From Streptococcus sp. SK643 (lineage in GTDB: Bacteria; Bacillota; Bacilli; Lactobacillales; Streptococcaceae): a stretch of 64,000 bases of DNA. The stretch covers positions 186,001 through 250,000 of the forward strand of contig NZ_AJMM01000008.1 of NCBI RefSeq assembly GCF_000259505.1, in the 5' to 3' direction. A model generated the notes under the pieces. The model worked only from the letters and a program-made list of their open reading frames with translations, did no database searches and was not told where the DNA came from. Position numbers and translations under genes: made by a program. This document shows positions 19,763 to 29,033 of this stretch, piece after piece; position 1 is the first letter of the stretch, and every line of letters starts with the position of its first letter.

Positions 19763-21739
19763 ATGAAAAAACGTTTATTGTTAACAGCAGGAATTGTTGT
19801 TTTATCAACGGCTGTTTTAGGAGCCTGTTCAACAGCAAGTAAAGATACCACTAAACCGGTAACTTATAACTATGTCTTTGCATCTGATCCAAACTCTTTG
19901 GATTATACAGTGTCTAACGATAAGAGTACCAAACAAATTACAGGTAATGTGATTGATGGATTGCTTGAAAATGATGAGTATGGCAATCTCGTACCATCTG
20001 TAGCAGAAGACTGGACGGTTTCTAAGGATGGTATGACCTATACTTATAAAATCAGAGAAGGTGTTAAATGGTATACCAATGAAGGAGAAGAGTATGGTGA
20101 AGTCAAGGCTAAGGACTTTGTAGCTGGATTGAAACATGCTGCTGATAAGAAATCCCAAGCCTTGTATCTCGTACAGGACTCTATTAAAGGATTGGATGAC
20201 TATGTAAACGGAAAAACCACTGATTTCTCAACAGTAGGGATCAAAGCTACTGATGATCATACTGTAGTCTATACTTTGAATCATCCAGAATCATTTTGGA
20301 ATTCTAAAACAACCATGGGAGTTCTTGCCCCAATCAGTGAAGATTTTCTAGCCTCTAAAGGGGATGATTTTGGTAAAGCCACAGATGTAACAAGTATTTT
20401 ATATAATGGTGGCTACATTCTTAAAGGGCTTACATCGAAATCTTCTATCGAGATGACCAAAAATAAAAACTATTGGGATAAAGAAAATGTCTTTATCGAT
20501 GATATCAAATTATCCTTCTTTGATGGTCAGGATGCGGACTCTTTAGGACGTGGTTTTGATGAAGGTCACTATCCAGCAGCTCCGCTCTTTAAAAACTCTG
20601 CAAACTATGAACGTCTGAAAGAAAAATATAAGGACAATGTTGTATATAGTTTACAAAGAGGTGGTAGCAACTTTATGTCAATTAACATTGACCGTGTTTC
20701 TTATAGTCATACTTCTAAACAAACAGACGCAGAAAAATCATCTACCAAGAAGGCCTTGTTGAATAAAGATTTCCGTCAAGCCTTGGCTTTTGCTGCAGAC
20801 CGTAAGGCAGCTCTTGCTCAAGTATTTGGTGATGAATTAGCCCCTCGTAAATTACGTTCAAGTTTTACTCCTCCTACATTTGTCCAAGTTGGTGAGCAAA
20901 CATTTGGTCAAGTAGTTAAAACAGAGTTAGATAAACTAGATAGTGTTTGGAAAGATGTTAGTCTTGAGGATGCTCAAGATACACTTCACAATGTAGATAA
21001 AGCTAAAGCTAAATTTGAAGCTGCCAAGAAAGCACTTCAAGCTGATGGAGTACAGTTCCCAATTCATCTTGACTTGCCAGTTTCCTCAACTCAAACTAGT
21101 TTTGTAAAACAAGCTCAATCGTATAAACAATCAATTGAAGAAGCTTTGGGAGCTGATAATCTAGTGATTGATATTCAACAAGTTTCTGATGATGAATTAG
21201 GAAATATGACCGGTTTAGCTACATCTAACGCAAATACTGACTGGGATATAAATGTCAACAATGGTTGGTCACCAGATTATGATGATCCATCAACTTACCT
21301 TGATACATTTGATCCAACATCTGGACCTCTGCTTCTTAGCTCACTAGGGGTTGCACCAGGTACAGATAATCCAGTAATTAAAGCGGTTGGCTTAGATAAA
21401 TTTAAAGCCTTAATAGATGATGCAAATAGTGAAAAAACAGACCTACAAAAACGCTATGAAAAATATGCTAAAGCTCAAGCTTGGTTGTCAGATAGCTCCT
21501 TGATTATCCCTATACACTCAGACGGTGCTCAAATGATTCTTACTAAGAAAGTTCTTGGAACAGGTGCCTATGGTTGGGTTGGTGATAAGACAAGTGACAA
21601 TAGTTATAAGTATCAAAAATTACAAGATAAGATTGTAACTACTAAAGAAATGGATGAGTTCCGTAAGAAATTTGCTGACGAAAAAGCTAAATCAAATGCA
21701 GATTATCAAATGAACTTAGATCGTCATATTCAGGACTAA
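19763..21739 (+). CDS. Oligopeptide-binding lipoprotein (AliA/AliB/AmiA family)
   Basis: The 658-aa extracytoplasmic binding protein has a lipoprotein signal ending in the lipobox LGAC near residue 22 and the SBP_bac_5 layout: YNYVFASDPNSLDY at the start, GLLENDEYGNLVPSVAEDW, and the closing WLSDSSLIIPIHS region. It would capture oligopeptides for the Ami permease, encoded elsewhere. ATG 19763 is chosen over ATG 19757 because AGGAG is only one base from the latter. It is monocistronic, an orphan binding protein with no adjacent permease, as AliA and AliB are in pneumococcus. Confidence 0.9.
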   Translation: MKKRLLLTAGIVVLSTAVLGACSTASKDTTKPVTYNYVFASDPNSLDYTVSNDKSTKQITGNVIDGLLENDEYGNLVPSVAEDWTVSKDGMTYTYKIREGVKWYTNEGEEYGEVKAKDFVAGLKHAADKKSQALYLVQDSIKGLDDYVNGKTTDFSTVGIKATDDHTVVYTLNHPESFWNSKTTMGVLAPISEDFLASKGDDFGKATDVTSILYNGGYILKGLTSKSSIEMTKNKNYWDKENVFIDDIKLSFFDGQDADSLGRGFDEGHYPAAPLFKNSANYERLKEKYKDNVVYSLQRGGSNFMSINIDRVSYSHTSKQTDAEKSSTKKALLNKDFRQALAFAADRKAALAQVFGDELAPRKLRSSFTPPTFVQVGEQTFGQVVKTELDKLDSVWKDVSLEDAQDTLHNVDKAKAKFEAAKKALQADGVQFPIHLDLPVSSTQTSFVKQAQSYKQSIEEALGADNLVIDIQQVSDDELGNMTGLATSNANTDWDINVNNGWSPDYDDPSTYLDTFDPTSGPLLLSSLGVAPGTDNPVIKAVGLDKFKALIDDANSEKTDLQKRYEKYAKAQAWLSDSSLIIPIHSDGAQMILTKKVLGTGAYGWVGDKTSDNSYKYQKLQDKIVTTKEMDEFRKKFADEKAKSNADYQMNLDRHIQD

Positions 21740-21742
21740 TGG

Positions 21743-21767
21743 AATCTCCTCTTTTGAGGAGATTTTT
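21743..21767 (+). terminator. Terminator of the peptide-binding gene
   Basis: AATCTCCTC and GAGGAGATT pair perfectly around a TTTT loop and run into TTT. Confidence 0.9.
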
Positions 21768-21814
21768 GTTTAAACTTTATGTAAGCACTTTAAAAAAGAG
21801 TTATTTTTATTTGA

Positions 21815-21826
21815 AAATGATATAAT
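21815..21826 (+). promoter_or_regulatory. Extended -10 promoter of the AI-2E family gene
   Basis: TGA precedes TATAAT (21821-21826), 26 bases before the start codon. No good -35 hexamer is seen, as is common with extended -10 promoters. Confidence 0.5.
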
Positions 21827-21852
21827 GAAAGGACAAAAGAAAGGAAGTATTT

Positions 21853-23019
21853 ATGGATCAAAAAGAGAAACATTTTAGCCTATCTTGGTTTTTTAAGTGG
21901 TTTTTGGATAATAAAGCAATCACAGTATTTTTAGTAACCTTATTATTAGGGCTTAATATTTTTATTTTAAGTAAGATTAGCTTTATATTTCTACCTGTTT
22001 TAGATTTTTTAGGGGTTGTTATGTTACCAGTTATTTTATCTGGTCTACTATATTATTTACTGAATCCCATTGTTGATTGGATGGAGAAACATAAAATCAA
22101 TCGAGTTATTGCTATCAGTATTGTTTTTGTAATCATTGCTCTTTTTATTATTTGGGGCTTGGCGGTTGCAATTCCAAATCTACAACGTCAGGTTTTAACT
22201 TTTGCAAGAAATGTTCCACTTTACCTTGAAGATGCTGATAGAGTGATTAATGATTTGGTCACCAAGCGTTTACCAGATGATTTCAGACCTCAGTTAGAGC
22301 AAGTTTTGACAAACTTTTCAAGTCAGGCTACAGTTTGGGCAAGTAAGGTTTCATCTCAGGCAGTCAACTGGGTGAGTGCCTTTATTAGCGGGGCGTCTCA
22401 AGTGATTGTTGCCTTGATTATTGTTCCTTTCATGCTCTTTTATCTCTTGCGTGATGGGAAAGGCTTGCGTAACTATTTGACCCAATTTATACCTACAAAA
22501 TTAAAAGAATCAGTTGGGCAAGTTTTATCCGATGTCAACCAACAGTTATCTAATTACGTGCGTGGTCAAGTTACAGTTGCCATTATAGTAGCCTTTATGT
22601 TTATTATCTTCTTTAAGATAATAGGCTTACGCTATGCTGTCACACTTGGTGTCTCCGCAGGTATTTTGAATTTGGTTCCTTATTTAGGTAGTTTCCTTGC
22701 CATGATTCCTGCTCTGGTTTTGGGCTTGATTGCTGGACCTGTCATGTTATTGAAGGTAGTCATTGTCTTTATCGTAGAGCAAACTATTGAGGGGCGTTTT
22801 GTTTCTCCATTAATTTTGGGAAGTCAGTTAAATATCCATCCTATAAATGTCCTTTTTGTCTTGTTAACCTCTGGATCTATGTTTGGTATTTGGGGAGTTT
22901 TACTAGGAATTCCTGTCTATGCTTCTGCCAAAGTCGTTATTTCAGCTATTTTTACATGGTATAAGAAAGTCAGTGGCTTGTACGAATTAGAAGGTGAGGA
23001 AGACAAGAGTGAACAATAG
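21853..23019 (+). CDS. AI-2E family membrane transporter
   Basis: The 388-aa protein has the AI-2E exporter (formerly UPF0118) pattern: a paired hydrophobic segment near the N terminus, a soluble amphipathic region (about 105-175) and a C-terminal bundle with GILNLVPYLGSFLAMIPALV, of which PYLGSF is family-typical. Members export autoinducer-2, other small molecules or act as ion antiporters, so the substrate is unknown. GAAAGGAAG precedes the ATG. The stop overlaps the next gene by 11 bases. Confidence 0.85.
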   Translation: MDQKEKHFSLSWFFKWFLDNKAITVFLVTLLLGLNIFILSKISFIFLPVLDFLGVVMLPVILSGLLYYLLNPIVDWMEKHKINRVIAISIVFVIIALFIIWGLAVAIPNLQRQVLTFARNVPLYLEDADRVINDLVTKRLPDDFRPQLEQVLTNFSSQATVWASKVSSQAVNWVSAFISGASQVIVALIIVPFMLFYLLRDGKGLRNYLTQFIPTKLKESVGQVLSDVNQQLSNYVRGQVTVAIIVAFMFIIFFKIIGLRYAVTLGVSAGILNLVPYLGSFLAMIPALVLGLIAGPVMLLKVVIVFIVEQTIEGRFVSPLILGSQLNIHPINVLFVLLTSGSMFGIWGVLLGIPVYASAKVVISAIFTWYKKVSGLYELEGEEDKSEQ

Positions 23020-24238
23020 TCAAAAGATGTTAATGGCTTTAGAGGAACAAGATTTAGAAAAAGCAGATCACTATTTTTACAATGCTTTAGAACAAGACTC
23101 TAGTGAAGTTCTCTACGAATTAGCAACCTATCTAGAAGGAATTGGTTTTTATCCTCAAGCCAAGGAAGTTTATTTGCAAATAGTAGACGTGTTCCCAGAG
23201 ATTTATCTCAATCTGGCAGCTATCGCGAGTGAAGATGGTCAAGTGGAGGAAGCATTTTCTTACTTAGAAGAAATCAAGCCTGATAGTGACTTTTATGTTT
23301 CATCTTTAGCTCTTAAAGCAGACCTCTATCAGATGGAAGGTTTGACGGATGTGGCGCGTGAGAAATTGCTTGAGGCTTTGAAATACTCAGATGATCCACT
23401 CCTAATCTTTGGATTAGCTGAATTAGATAGTGAGTTAGAAAATTACCAAGAAGCTATTCAAGGATATGCTCAGTTAGATAATCGTTTGATTTACGAGCAA
23501 ACAGGTATTTCTACCTATCAACGGATAGGCTTTGCCTATGCCCGGTTAGGAAAATTTGAAGTAGCGATCGAGTTTCTTGAAAAAGCTTTAGAGTTAGAAT
23601 ACGATGATCATACAGCCTATGAATTGGCTAGTCTGTACTTTGATCAGGAAGAGTATCAAAAGGCTGTTCTTTACTTTAAGCAGATTGATACCATTTCACC
23701 TGACTTTGAAGGCTATGAGTATGGATACAGTCAGGCTTTGCACAAGGAACACCAGATAGAAGAAGCGCTTTGCATTTCTAAGCAGGGCTTAGAGAAAAAT
23801 CCATTTGAAACTCGACTCTTGCTGGCTGCTTCACAATTTTCTTATGAATTACACGACTCCAGTTCTGCGGAAAACTATCTTTTAACTGCTAAAGAAGATG
23901 CAGAAGATACGGAGGAAATACTACTCCGTTTAGCAACAATTTACCTAGAGCAGGAAAGGTATGAAGACATACTAGACTTACAAAGTGAGGAGCCAGAGAA
24001 TCTTTTGACCAAGTGGATGATAGCTCGTTCTTATAAGGAGTTAGAGGATTTGGATACTGCCTACAAACATTACAGGGATTTGGCTAGTGATCTGAAAGAT
24101 AATCCCGAATTTCTGGAACACTATATTTATCTCCTACGTGAGTTGGGTTACTTCGAAGAAGCAAAAGTCAATGCCCATACCTACTTAAAACTGGTACCGG
24201 ATGATGTTCAGATGCAAGAACTTTTTGAAACACTTTAA
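23009..24238 (+). CDS. Tetratricopeptide-repeat protein
   Basis: The 409-aa soluble, acidic protein is built from about ten TPR-like helical pairs, for example residues around YQRIGFAYARLGKFEVAIEFL and YELASLYFDQEEYQKAVLYF. TPR arrays bind partner proteins. GTG 23009 is the likely start because GAGGAAG lies 6 bases upstream; the in-frame GTG at 22994 precedes that site. It overlaps the AI-2E gene by 11 bases, suggesting coupled translation and linked function. The partner is unknown. Confidence 0.85.
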   Translation: MNNSQKMLMALEEQDLEKADHYFYNALEQDSSEVLYELATYLEGIGFYPQAKEVYLQIVDVFPEIYLNLAAIASEDGQVEEAFSYLEEIKPDSDFYVSSLALKADLYQMEGLTDVAREKLLEALKYSDDPLLIFGLAELDSELENYQEAIQGYAQLDNRLIYEQTGISTYQRIGFAYARLGKFEVAIEFLEKALELEYDDHTAYELASLYFDQEEYQKAVLYFKQIDTISPDFEGYEYGYSQALHKEHQIEEALCISKQGLEKNPFETRLLLAASQFSYELHDSSSAENYLLTAKEDAEDTEEILLRLATIYLEQERYEDILDLQSEEPENLLTKWMIARSYKELEDLDTAYKHYRDLASDLKDNPEFLEHYIYLLRELGYFEEAKVNAHTYLKLVPDDVQMQELFETL

Positions 24239-24274
24239 GAAATAAAGAAACTCAAGCATTATTTTATGAATTAT

Positions 24275-24332
24275 AAACTCCCTTTACAGTGGATAGTGAA
24301 AATGTCACTAGAAACTATATGGGGAGTTTTTT
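24275..24332 (+). terminator. Branched terminator after the TPR gene
   Basis: AAACTCCC (24275-24282) pairs with GGGAGTTT (24322-24329) and is followed by T residues. An inner TAGTG / CACTA stem (24294-24298 with 24306-24310) fills part of the long loop. Confidence 0.65.
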
Positions 24333-24349
24333 GTCTAATTAGAACATTT

Positions 24350-24357
24350 TTCGAATA
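24350..24357 (+). promoter_or_regulatory. CIN box (ComX/SigX -10) before coiA
   Basis: TTCGAATA, preceded by a T run, differs at one position from the pneumococcal CIN box TACGAATA recognised by the competence sigma factor ComX. It ends 20 bases before the coiA ATG. No good sigma-A promoter is seen here. Confidence 0.75.
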
Positions 24358-24377
24358 GTATAGAAAAGGAGTGAGAT

Positions 24378-25334
24378 ATGTTTGTAGCAAGAGAAACTAA
24401 AGGAAAAATAGTTAATGTACTAGAGGAAAAGTGTGAGAAGCAAGATTATTTTTGTCCAGCATGTGGGGGGAGAGTCATTTTACGTCAAGGGAAAAGGGTG
24501 CGAACACATTTTGCACATGAAACCTTAAAAGATTGCTTATTTGTCTTTGAAAATGAAAGTCCAGAGCACCTAAACAACAAAGAAGTTCTGTACCAATGGT
24601 TAAAAAATGAGACAAAAGTCCAATTAGAATATCCAATTCATGAAATTAAACAAATTGCAGATGTATTTGTAAATAACAATCTAGCTCTAGAAGTTCAGTG
24701 TAGTTATTTGCCACAAGAAAAACTTAAAGAGAGAAGTGAGGGATATCGAAGTCAAGGATTTGAGGTTCTTTGGTTATTGGGAAAAAAACTTTGGCTTAAG
24801 GAACGTTTGACACCTCTGCAGTATCATTTTCTTTATTTTAGTCAAAATATGGGCTTTTATGCTTGGGAGTTGGATCAAGATAAGCAGGTTTTAAGACTTA
24901 AATATCTTCTTCATCAAGATTTACGTGGCAAACTTTATTATAAAATTAAAGAATTTGCCTTTTACAAGGGGAGCCTTTTAGAAATTTTTAGAGTCCCCTT
25001 TAAGAGACAACAAATTAGCAACTTTCGAGTTTTTGAAGATAAACAAATCTGTCACTATATACAGCAACAATTGTACTATCAAAATCCATTTTGGATGAAA
25101 CAGCAAGCTGAAGCTTATCAGAAGGGGGAAAATCTTTTAACCTTTAGTTTGAAAGACTGGTATCCTCAAGTGAAACCAATTCTAGCAAATGATTTTTGTC
25201 AAATAAGTCAAGATTTAAGTTCCTACTATACGAACTTTCAGACCTATTACCAAACAAAGATGCAAAATGATTTTCAAAACCTTTATCCACCAGCTTTTTA
25301 TCACCAATATTTCAGAGAAAATGTGGTAAAATAG
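24378..25334 (+). CDS. coiA: Competence protein CoiA
   Basis: CoiA promotes recombination of incoming DNA during transformation. The 318-aa protein has an N-terminal Cys pair of zinc-finger type (FCPAC, with further Cys/His in HFAHE..DCLF) and the nuclease-like core EYPIHEIKQIADVFVNNNLALEVQCS (residues about 80-110, shown in part) whose D and E-x-Q residues fit a restriction-endonuclease-like fold. AAAGGAGTGAG precedes the ATG, and a CIN box lies upstream. I recall the coiA-pepF-methyltransferase-prsA order in pneumococcus. Confidence 0.95.
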   Translation: MFVARETKGKIVNVLEEKCEKQDYFCPACGGRVILRQGKRVRTHFAHETLKDCLFVFENESPEHLNNKEVLYQWLKNETKVQLEYPIHEIKQIADVFVNNNLALEVQCSYLPQEKLKERSEGYRSQGFEVLWLLGKKLWLKERLTPLQYHFLYFSQNMGFYAWELDQDKQVLRLKYLLHQDLRGKLYYKIKEFAFYKGSLLEIFRVPFKRQQISNFRVFEDKQICHYIQQQLYYQNPFWMKQQAEAYQKGENLLTFSLKDWYPQVKPILANDFCQISQDLSSYYTNFQTYYQTKMQNDFQNLYPPAFYHQYFRENVVK

Positions 25335-25352
25335 ATAGAATGGAGGAATCTA

Positions 25353-27155
25353 ATGGTATTACAAAGACATGAAATAAATGAAAAAGATACATGGGATCTA
25401 TCAACGATCTACCCAACTGACCAGGCTTGGGAAGAAGCCTTAAAAGGCTTAACAGAACAACTGGAGAAAGTAAGCCAGTTTGAAGGCCATCTCTTGGATA
25501 GTGCGGATAGTCTACTAGAAATCACTGAATTGTCTCTTGAAATGGAACGCCAAATGGAGAAGCTTTACGTTTATGCTCATATGAAGAATGATCAGGACAC
25601 CCGTGAAGCCAAGTACCAAGAGTACTATGCCAAGGCCATGACACTCTACAGTCAGCTAGACCAAGCTTTTTCATTCTATGAGCCTGAATTTATGGAAATC
25701 AGTGAAGTGCAGTATGCTGACTTTTTAGAAGCTCAGCCAAAATTGCAGGTTTATCAACACTATTTTGATAAGCTTTTACAAGAGAAAGAGCATGTGCTTT
25801 CACAACGTGAAGAAGAATTATTGGCTGGAGCTGGAGAAATCTTTGGTTCGGCAAGTGAAACCTTCGCGATTTTGGATAATGCAGACATCGTCTTTCCTTA
25901 TGTATTGGATGATGATGGTAAAGAGGTTCAGCTATCTCACGGAACCTACACACGTTTGATGGAGTCTAAAAATCGTGAGGTGCGTCGTGGTGCCTATCAA
26001 GCTCTTTATGCGACTTATGAACAATTCCAACATACCTATGCTAAAACCTTGCAAACCAATGTTAAGGTGCAAAACTATCGTGCTAAAGTTCGTAACTACA
26101 AAAGTGCTCGTCATGCAGCCCTAGCGGCAAATTTTGTTCCAGAAAGTGTTTATGACAATCTGGTAGCAGCAGTTCGCAAGCATTTGCCACTCTTGCATCG
26201 TTACCTTGAGCTTAGATCAAAAATATTGGGGATTTCAGATCTCAAGATGTACGATGTCTACACACCGCTTTCATCTGTTGAATTTAGTTTTACTTACCAA
26301 GAAGCCTTGAAAAAGGCAGAAGATGCCTTGGCAGTCTTGGGTGAGGATTACTTGAGCCGTGTTAAACGTGCCTTCAGCGAACGTTGGATTGATGTTTACG
26401 AAAACCAAGGCAAGCGTTCAGGGGCCTATTCTGGGGGTTCTTACGACACCAATGCCTTTATGCTCCTTAACTGGCAGGACAATCTGGACAATCTCTTTAC
26501 CCTTGTTCATGAAACAGGTCACAGTATGCACTCAAGCTATACTCGTGAAACTCAGCCTTATGTTTACGGAGATTACTCTATCTTCTTGGCTGAGATTGCC
26601 TCAACGACCAATGAAAATATCTTGACGGAGAAATTATTGGAAGAAGTGGAAGATGACGCAACGCGCTTTGCTATTCTTAATAACTTCCTAGATGGCTTCC
26701 GTGGAACAGTTTTCCGCCAAACTCAATTTGCTGAATTTGAACACGCTATTCACCAAGCCGATCAAAATGGTGAAGTGTTGACAAGCGATTTCCTAAATAA
26801 ACTCTACGCAGACTTGAACCAAGAATATTATGGATTGAGCAAGGAAGACAATCCTGAAATCCAATACGAATGGGCACGTATTCCACACTTCTACTATAAC
26901 TACTATGTATACCAATATTCAACAGGCTTTGCAGCAGCTTCAGCCTTGGCTGAAAAAATCGTCCATGGTAGTCAAGAAGACCGTGACCGCTATATCGACT
27001 ACCTCAAGGCAGGTAAGTCTGACTATCCACTTAATGTCATGAGAAAAGCTGGTGTTGATATGGAGAAGGAAGATTACCTAAACGATGCCTTTGCTGTCTT
27101 TGAACGTCGCTTAAATGAGTTTGAAGCCCTTGTAGAAAAATTGGGATTGGCATAA
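25353..27155 (+). CDS. pepF: Oligoendopeptidase F
   Basis: The 600-aa cytoplasmic M3-family zinc metallopeptidase cleaves medium-length peptides. The zinc site is HETGH in [13 protein letters not shown], with a downstream conserved E in [22 protein letters not shown] before ATG sets the start 18 bases after coiA. A TGG-TAAAAT extended -10 at 25324-25332, inside the end of coiA, could give competence-independent expression. The next gene begins 1 base after its stop. Confidence 0.95.
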   Translation: MVLQRHEINEKDTWDLSTIYPTDQAWEEALKGLTEQLEKVSQFEGHLLDSADSLLEITELSLEMERQMEKLYVYAHMKNDQDTREAKYQEYYAKAMTLYSQLDQAFSFYEPEFMEISEVQYADFLEAQPKLQVYQHYFDKLLQEKEHVLSQREEELLAGAGEIFGSASETFAILDNADIVFPYVLDDDGKEVQLSHGTYTRLMESKNREVRRGAYQALYATYEQFQHTYAKTLQTNVKVQNYRAKVRNYKSARHAALAANFVPESVYDNLVAAVRKHLPLLHRYLELRSKILGISDLKMYDVYTPLSSVEFSFTYQEALKKAEDALAVLGEDYLSRVKRAFSERWIDVYENQGKRSGAYSGGSYDTNAFMLLNWQDNLDNLFTLVHETGHSMHSSYTRETQPYVYGDYSIFLAEIASTTNENILTEKLLEEVEDDATRFAILNNFLDGFRGTVFRQTQFAEFEHAIHQADQNGEVLTSDFLNKLYADLNQEYYGLSKEDNPEIQYEWARIPHFYYNYYVYQYSTGFAAASALAEKIVHGSQEDRDRYIDYLKAGKSDYPLNVMRKAGVDMEKEDYLNDAFAVFERRLNEFEALVEKLGLA

Positions 27156-27156
27156 G

Positions 27157-27870
27157 ATGGTTGAATCATATAGTAAGAATGCCAACCATAACATGCGTCG
27201 TCCTGTTGTCAAGGAAGAAATTGTGGACTTAATGCGCCAGCGCCAAAAGCAAGTCACAGGCTATTTGAAAGAATTGGAAGACTTTGCTCGCAAGGAAAAT
27301 ATTCCTATTATTCCCCATGAAACGGTTGCTTATTTCCGTTTTCTTATGGAAACCATGCAACCAAAAAATATTTTGGAGATTGGAACAGCAATTGGATTTT
27401 CGGCTCTCTTAATGGCTGAGCATGCGCCAAATGCCAAGATTACAACTATTGATCGTAATCCTGAGATGATTGGTTTTGCTAAGGAAAATTTTGCTCAGTT
27501 TGACAGTCGCAAGCAGATCACACTACTAGAAGGGGATGCAGTAGATGTATTGTCTACCTTGACAGAAACCTATGACTTTGTCTTTATGGATTCAGCCAAG
27601 TCCAAATATATTATCTTTTTACCTGAAATCCTAAAACACTTAGATGTTGGTGGTGTCGTGCTGTTAGATGATATTTTTCAAGGAGGAGATGTTGCAAAAG
27701 ATATCATGGAAGTCCGCCGAGGTCAACGAACTATTTATCGAGGTCTCCAAAGACTATTTGATGCAACTTTAGATAATCCAGGTTTGACAGCTACATTGGT
27801 ACCTCTTGGTGATGGCATTCTGATGATACGAAAAAATATAGAGGATGTTCAATTACCAGAGAGTGAATGA
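27157..27870 (+). CDS. SAM-dependent O-methyltransferase (TrmR-like)
   Basis: The 237-aa class I methyltransferase has the SAM motif LEIGTAIGFSAL, the acidic TIDRNPEM loop and a metal-site aspartate in FMDSAKSKY, followed by LLDDIFQGG. Catechol-OMT-like bacterial enzymes include TrmR/YrrM, which methylates 5-hydroxyuridine 34 of tRNA in Bacillus; this protein may do the same with the U32 protein at 10644. The ATG is one base after the pepF stop, so the two are cotranslated. The exact substrate is inference. Confidence 0.82.
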   Translation: MVESYSKNANHNMRRPVVKEEIVDLMRQRQKQVTGYLKELEDFARKENIPIIPHETVAYFRFLMETMQPKNILEIGTAIGFSALLMAEHAPNAKITTIDRNPEMIGFAKENFAQFDSRKQITLLEGDAVDVLSTLTETYDFVFMDSAKSKYIIFLPEILKHLDVGGVVLLDDIFQGGDVAKDIMEVRRGQRTIYRGLQRLFDATLDNPGLTATLVPLGDGILMIRKNIEDVQLPESE

Positions 27871-27936
27871 TTTTCAGAAAAATTTAAGAAAATATAGTAA
27901 AATAGAAGTAGTAACACTTACTTTAAAGGAGTAAAC

Positions 27937-28872
27937 ATGAAGAAAAAACTATTGGCAGGAGCCATTACATTATTATCAGTAGCAACCTTAGCTGCATGTT
28001 CTCAAGGTTCTGAAGGTGCAGACCTTATTAGCATGAAAGGGGATGTCATCACGGAACATCAATTTTATGAACAAGTAAAGAGCAATCCTTCAGCACAACA
28101 AGTCTTATTAAACATGACTATCCAAAAAGTATTTGAAGCACAATATGGTTCAGAAATTGATGATAAAACGGTTAATGATGTGATTGCTGAAGAAGAAAAA
28201 CAATACGGTGAAAATTACCAACGTGTTTTATCTCAAGCAGGAATGACTCTTGAAACACGTAAGGCTCAGATTCGAACAAGTAAATTGGTTGAGTTGGCAG
28301 TTAAAAAAGCAGCAGAAGCTGAATTGACAGATGAAGCTTATAAAAAAGCCTTTGATGAGTACACACCTGATGTAACGGCTCAAATCATTCGTTTGGACAA
28401 TGAAGACAAGGCCAAAGAAATTCTTGAAAAAGCCAAAGCTAGTGATGCAGACTTTGCTCAATTAGCTAAAGATAATTCAAATGATGAAAAGACTAAAGCA
28501 AATGGTGGTGAAATCACGTTTGACTCTGCGTCAACAGAAGTCCCTGAGCAAGTTAAAAAAGCAGCATTTGCTTTAGAAGTAAATGGTGTCTCTGATGTCA
28601 TTAAAGCATCAGGAACACAAGCATATACGAGTCAATTCTACATAGTTAAATTAATTAAGAAAACAGAAAAATCATCAAATATAGATGATTACAAAGAAAA
28701 ATTAAAAACTTATATTTTGACTCAAAAACAAAATGATGCCACTTTTGTTCAGAGTATTATCGGAAAAGAATTACAAGCTGCTAATATCAAAGTGAAGGAT
28801 CAAGCTTTCCAAAATATCTTTACTCAATATATTGGTGGTGGAGATTCAACTTCAAGTAGTTCTTCAAAATAA
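27937..28872 (+). CDS. prsA: Foldase lipoprotein PrsA
   Basis: PrsA helps secreted proteins fold outside the membrane. The 311-aa protein has a lipoprotein signal with lipobox LAAC near residue 20, an N-terminal SurA-like region, and a parvulin-type domain (TAQIIRLDNEDKAKEILEKA then GGEITFDSAS). It ends in a serine-rich tail. AAAGGAG precedes the ATG, and a TAAAAT element at 27898-27903 may be its own -10. A terminator follows closely. Confidence 0.93.
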   Translation: MKKKLLAGAITLLSVATLAACSQGSEGADLISMKGDVITEHQFYEQVKSNPSAQQVLLNMTIQKVFEAQYGSEIDDKTVNDVIAEEEKQYGENYQRVLSQAGMTLETRKAQIRTSKLVELAVKKAAEAELTDEAYKKAFDEYTPDVTAQIIRLDNEDKAKEILEKAKASDADFAQLAKDNSNDEKTKANGGEITFDSASTEVPEQVKKAAFALEVNGVSDVIKASGTQAYTSQFYIVKLIKKTEKSSNIDDYKEKLKTYILTQKQNDATFVQSIIGKELQAANIKVKDQAFQNIFTQYIGGGDSTSSSSSK

Positions 28873-28880
28873 AATAATAA

Positions 28881-28904
28881 AAAAGAGCCTAGTGCTCTTT
28901 TTTA
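28881..28904 (+). terminator. prsA terminator
   Basis: AAAAAGAGC and GCTCTTTTT pair perfectly around a 5-base loop, with further T residues. Confidence 0.9.
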
Positions 28905-28955
28905 TTACTAAAATTAACTAACTGATGGATAAGAGTTTTTTTCTTTCGGAAAAAA

Positions 28956-28964
28956 TGGTATAAT
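28956..28964 (+). promoter_or_regulatory. ftsW promoter, extended -10
   Basis: TGG-TATAAT, with only a T run at the -35 position. It implies a leader of about 65 bases that contains a hairpin. Confidence 0.6.
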
Positions 28965-28987
28965 AGCAGACAAAACTAGAAAATAAA

Positions 28988-29018
28988 CGGAATTTGGAGA
29001 CAGATAGGTCTCTATCCG
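28988..29018 (+). promoter_or_regulatory. Stem-loop in the ftsW leader
   Basis: CGGA...TCCG encloses GAGAC (28997-29001) pairing with GTCTC (29008-29012). An alternative GATAG-GTCT-CTATC hairpin uses overlapping bases. Its role is unknown. Confidence 0.4.
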
Positions 29019-29033
29019 ATTAGAGTGTGATAT

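Noticed and set aside
22981..22988. TACGAATT resembling a CIN box before the TPR gene
   Set aside because: It lies in coding sequence, lacks the final A of the consensus and the T run, and is too near the start at 23009 to be convincing.
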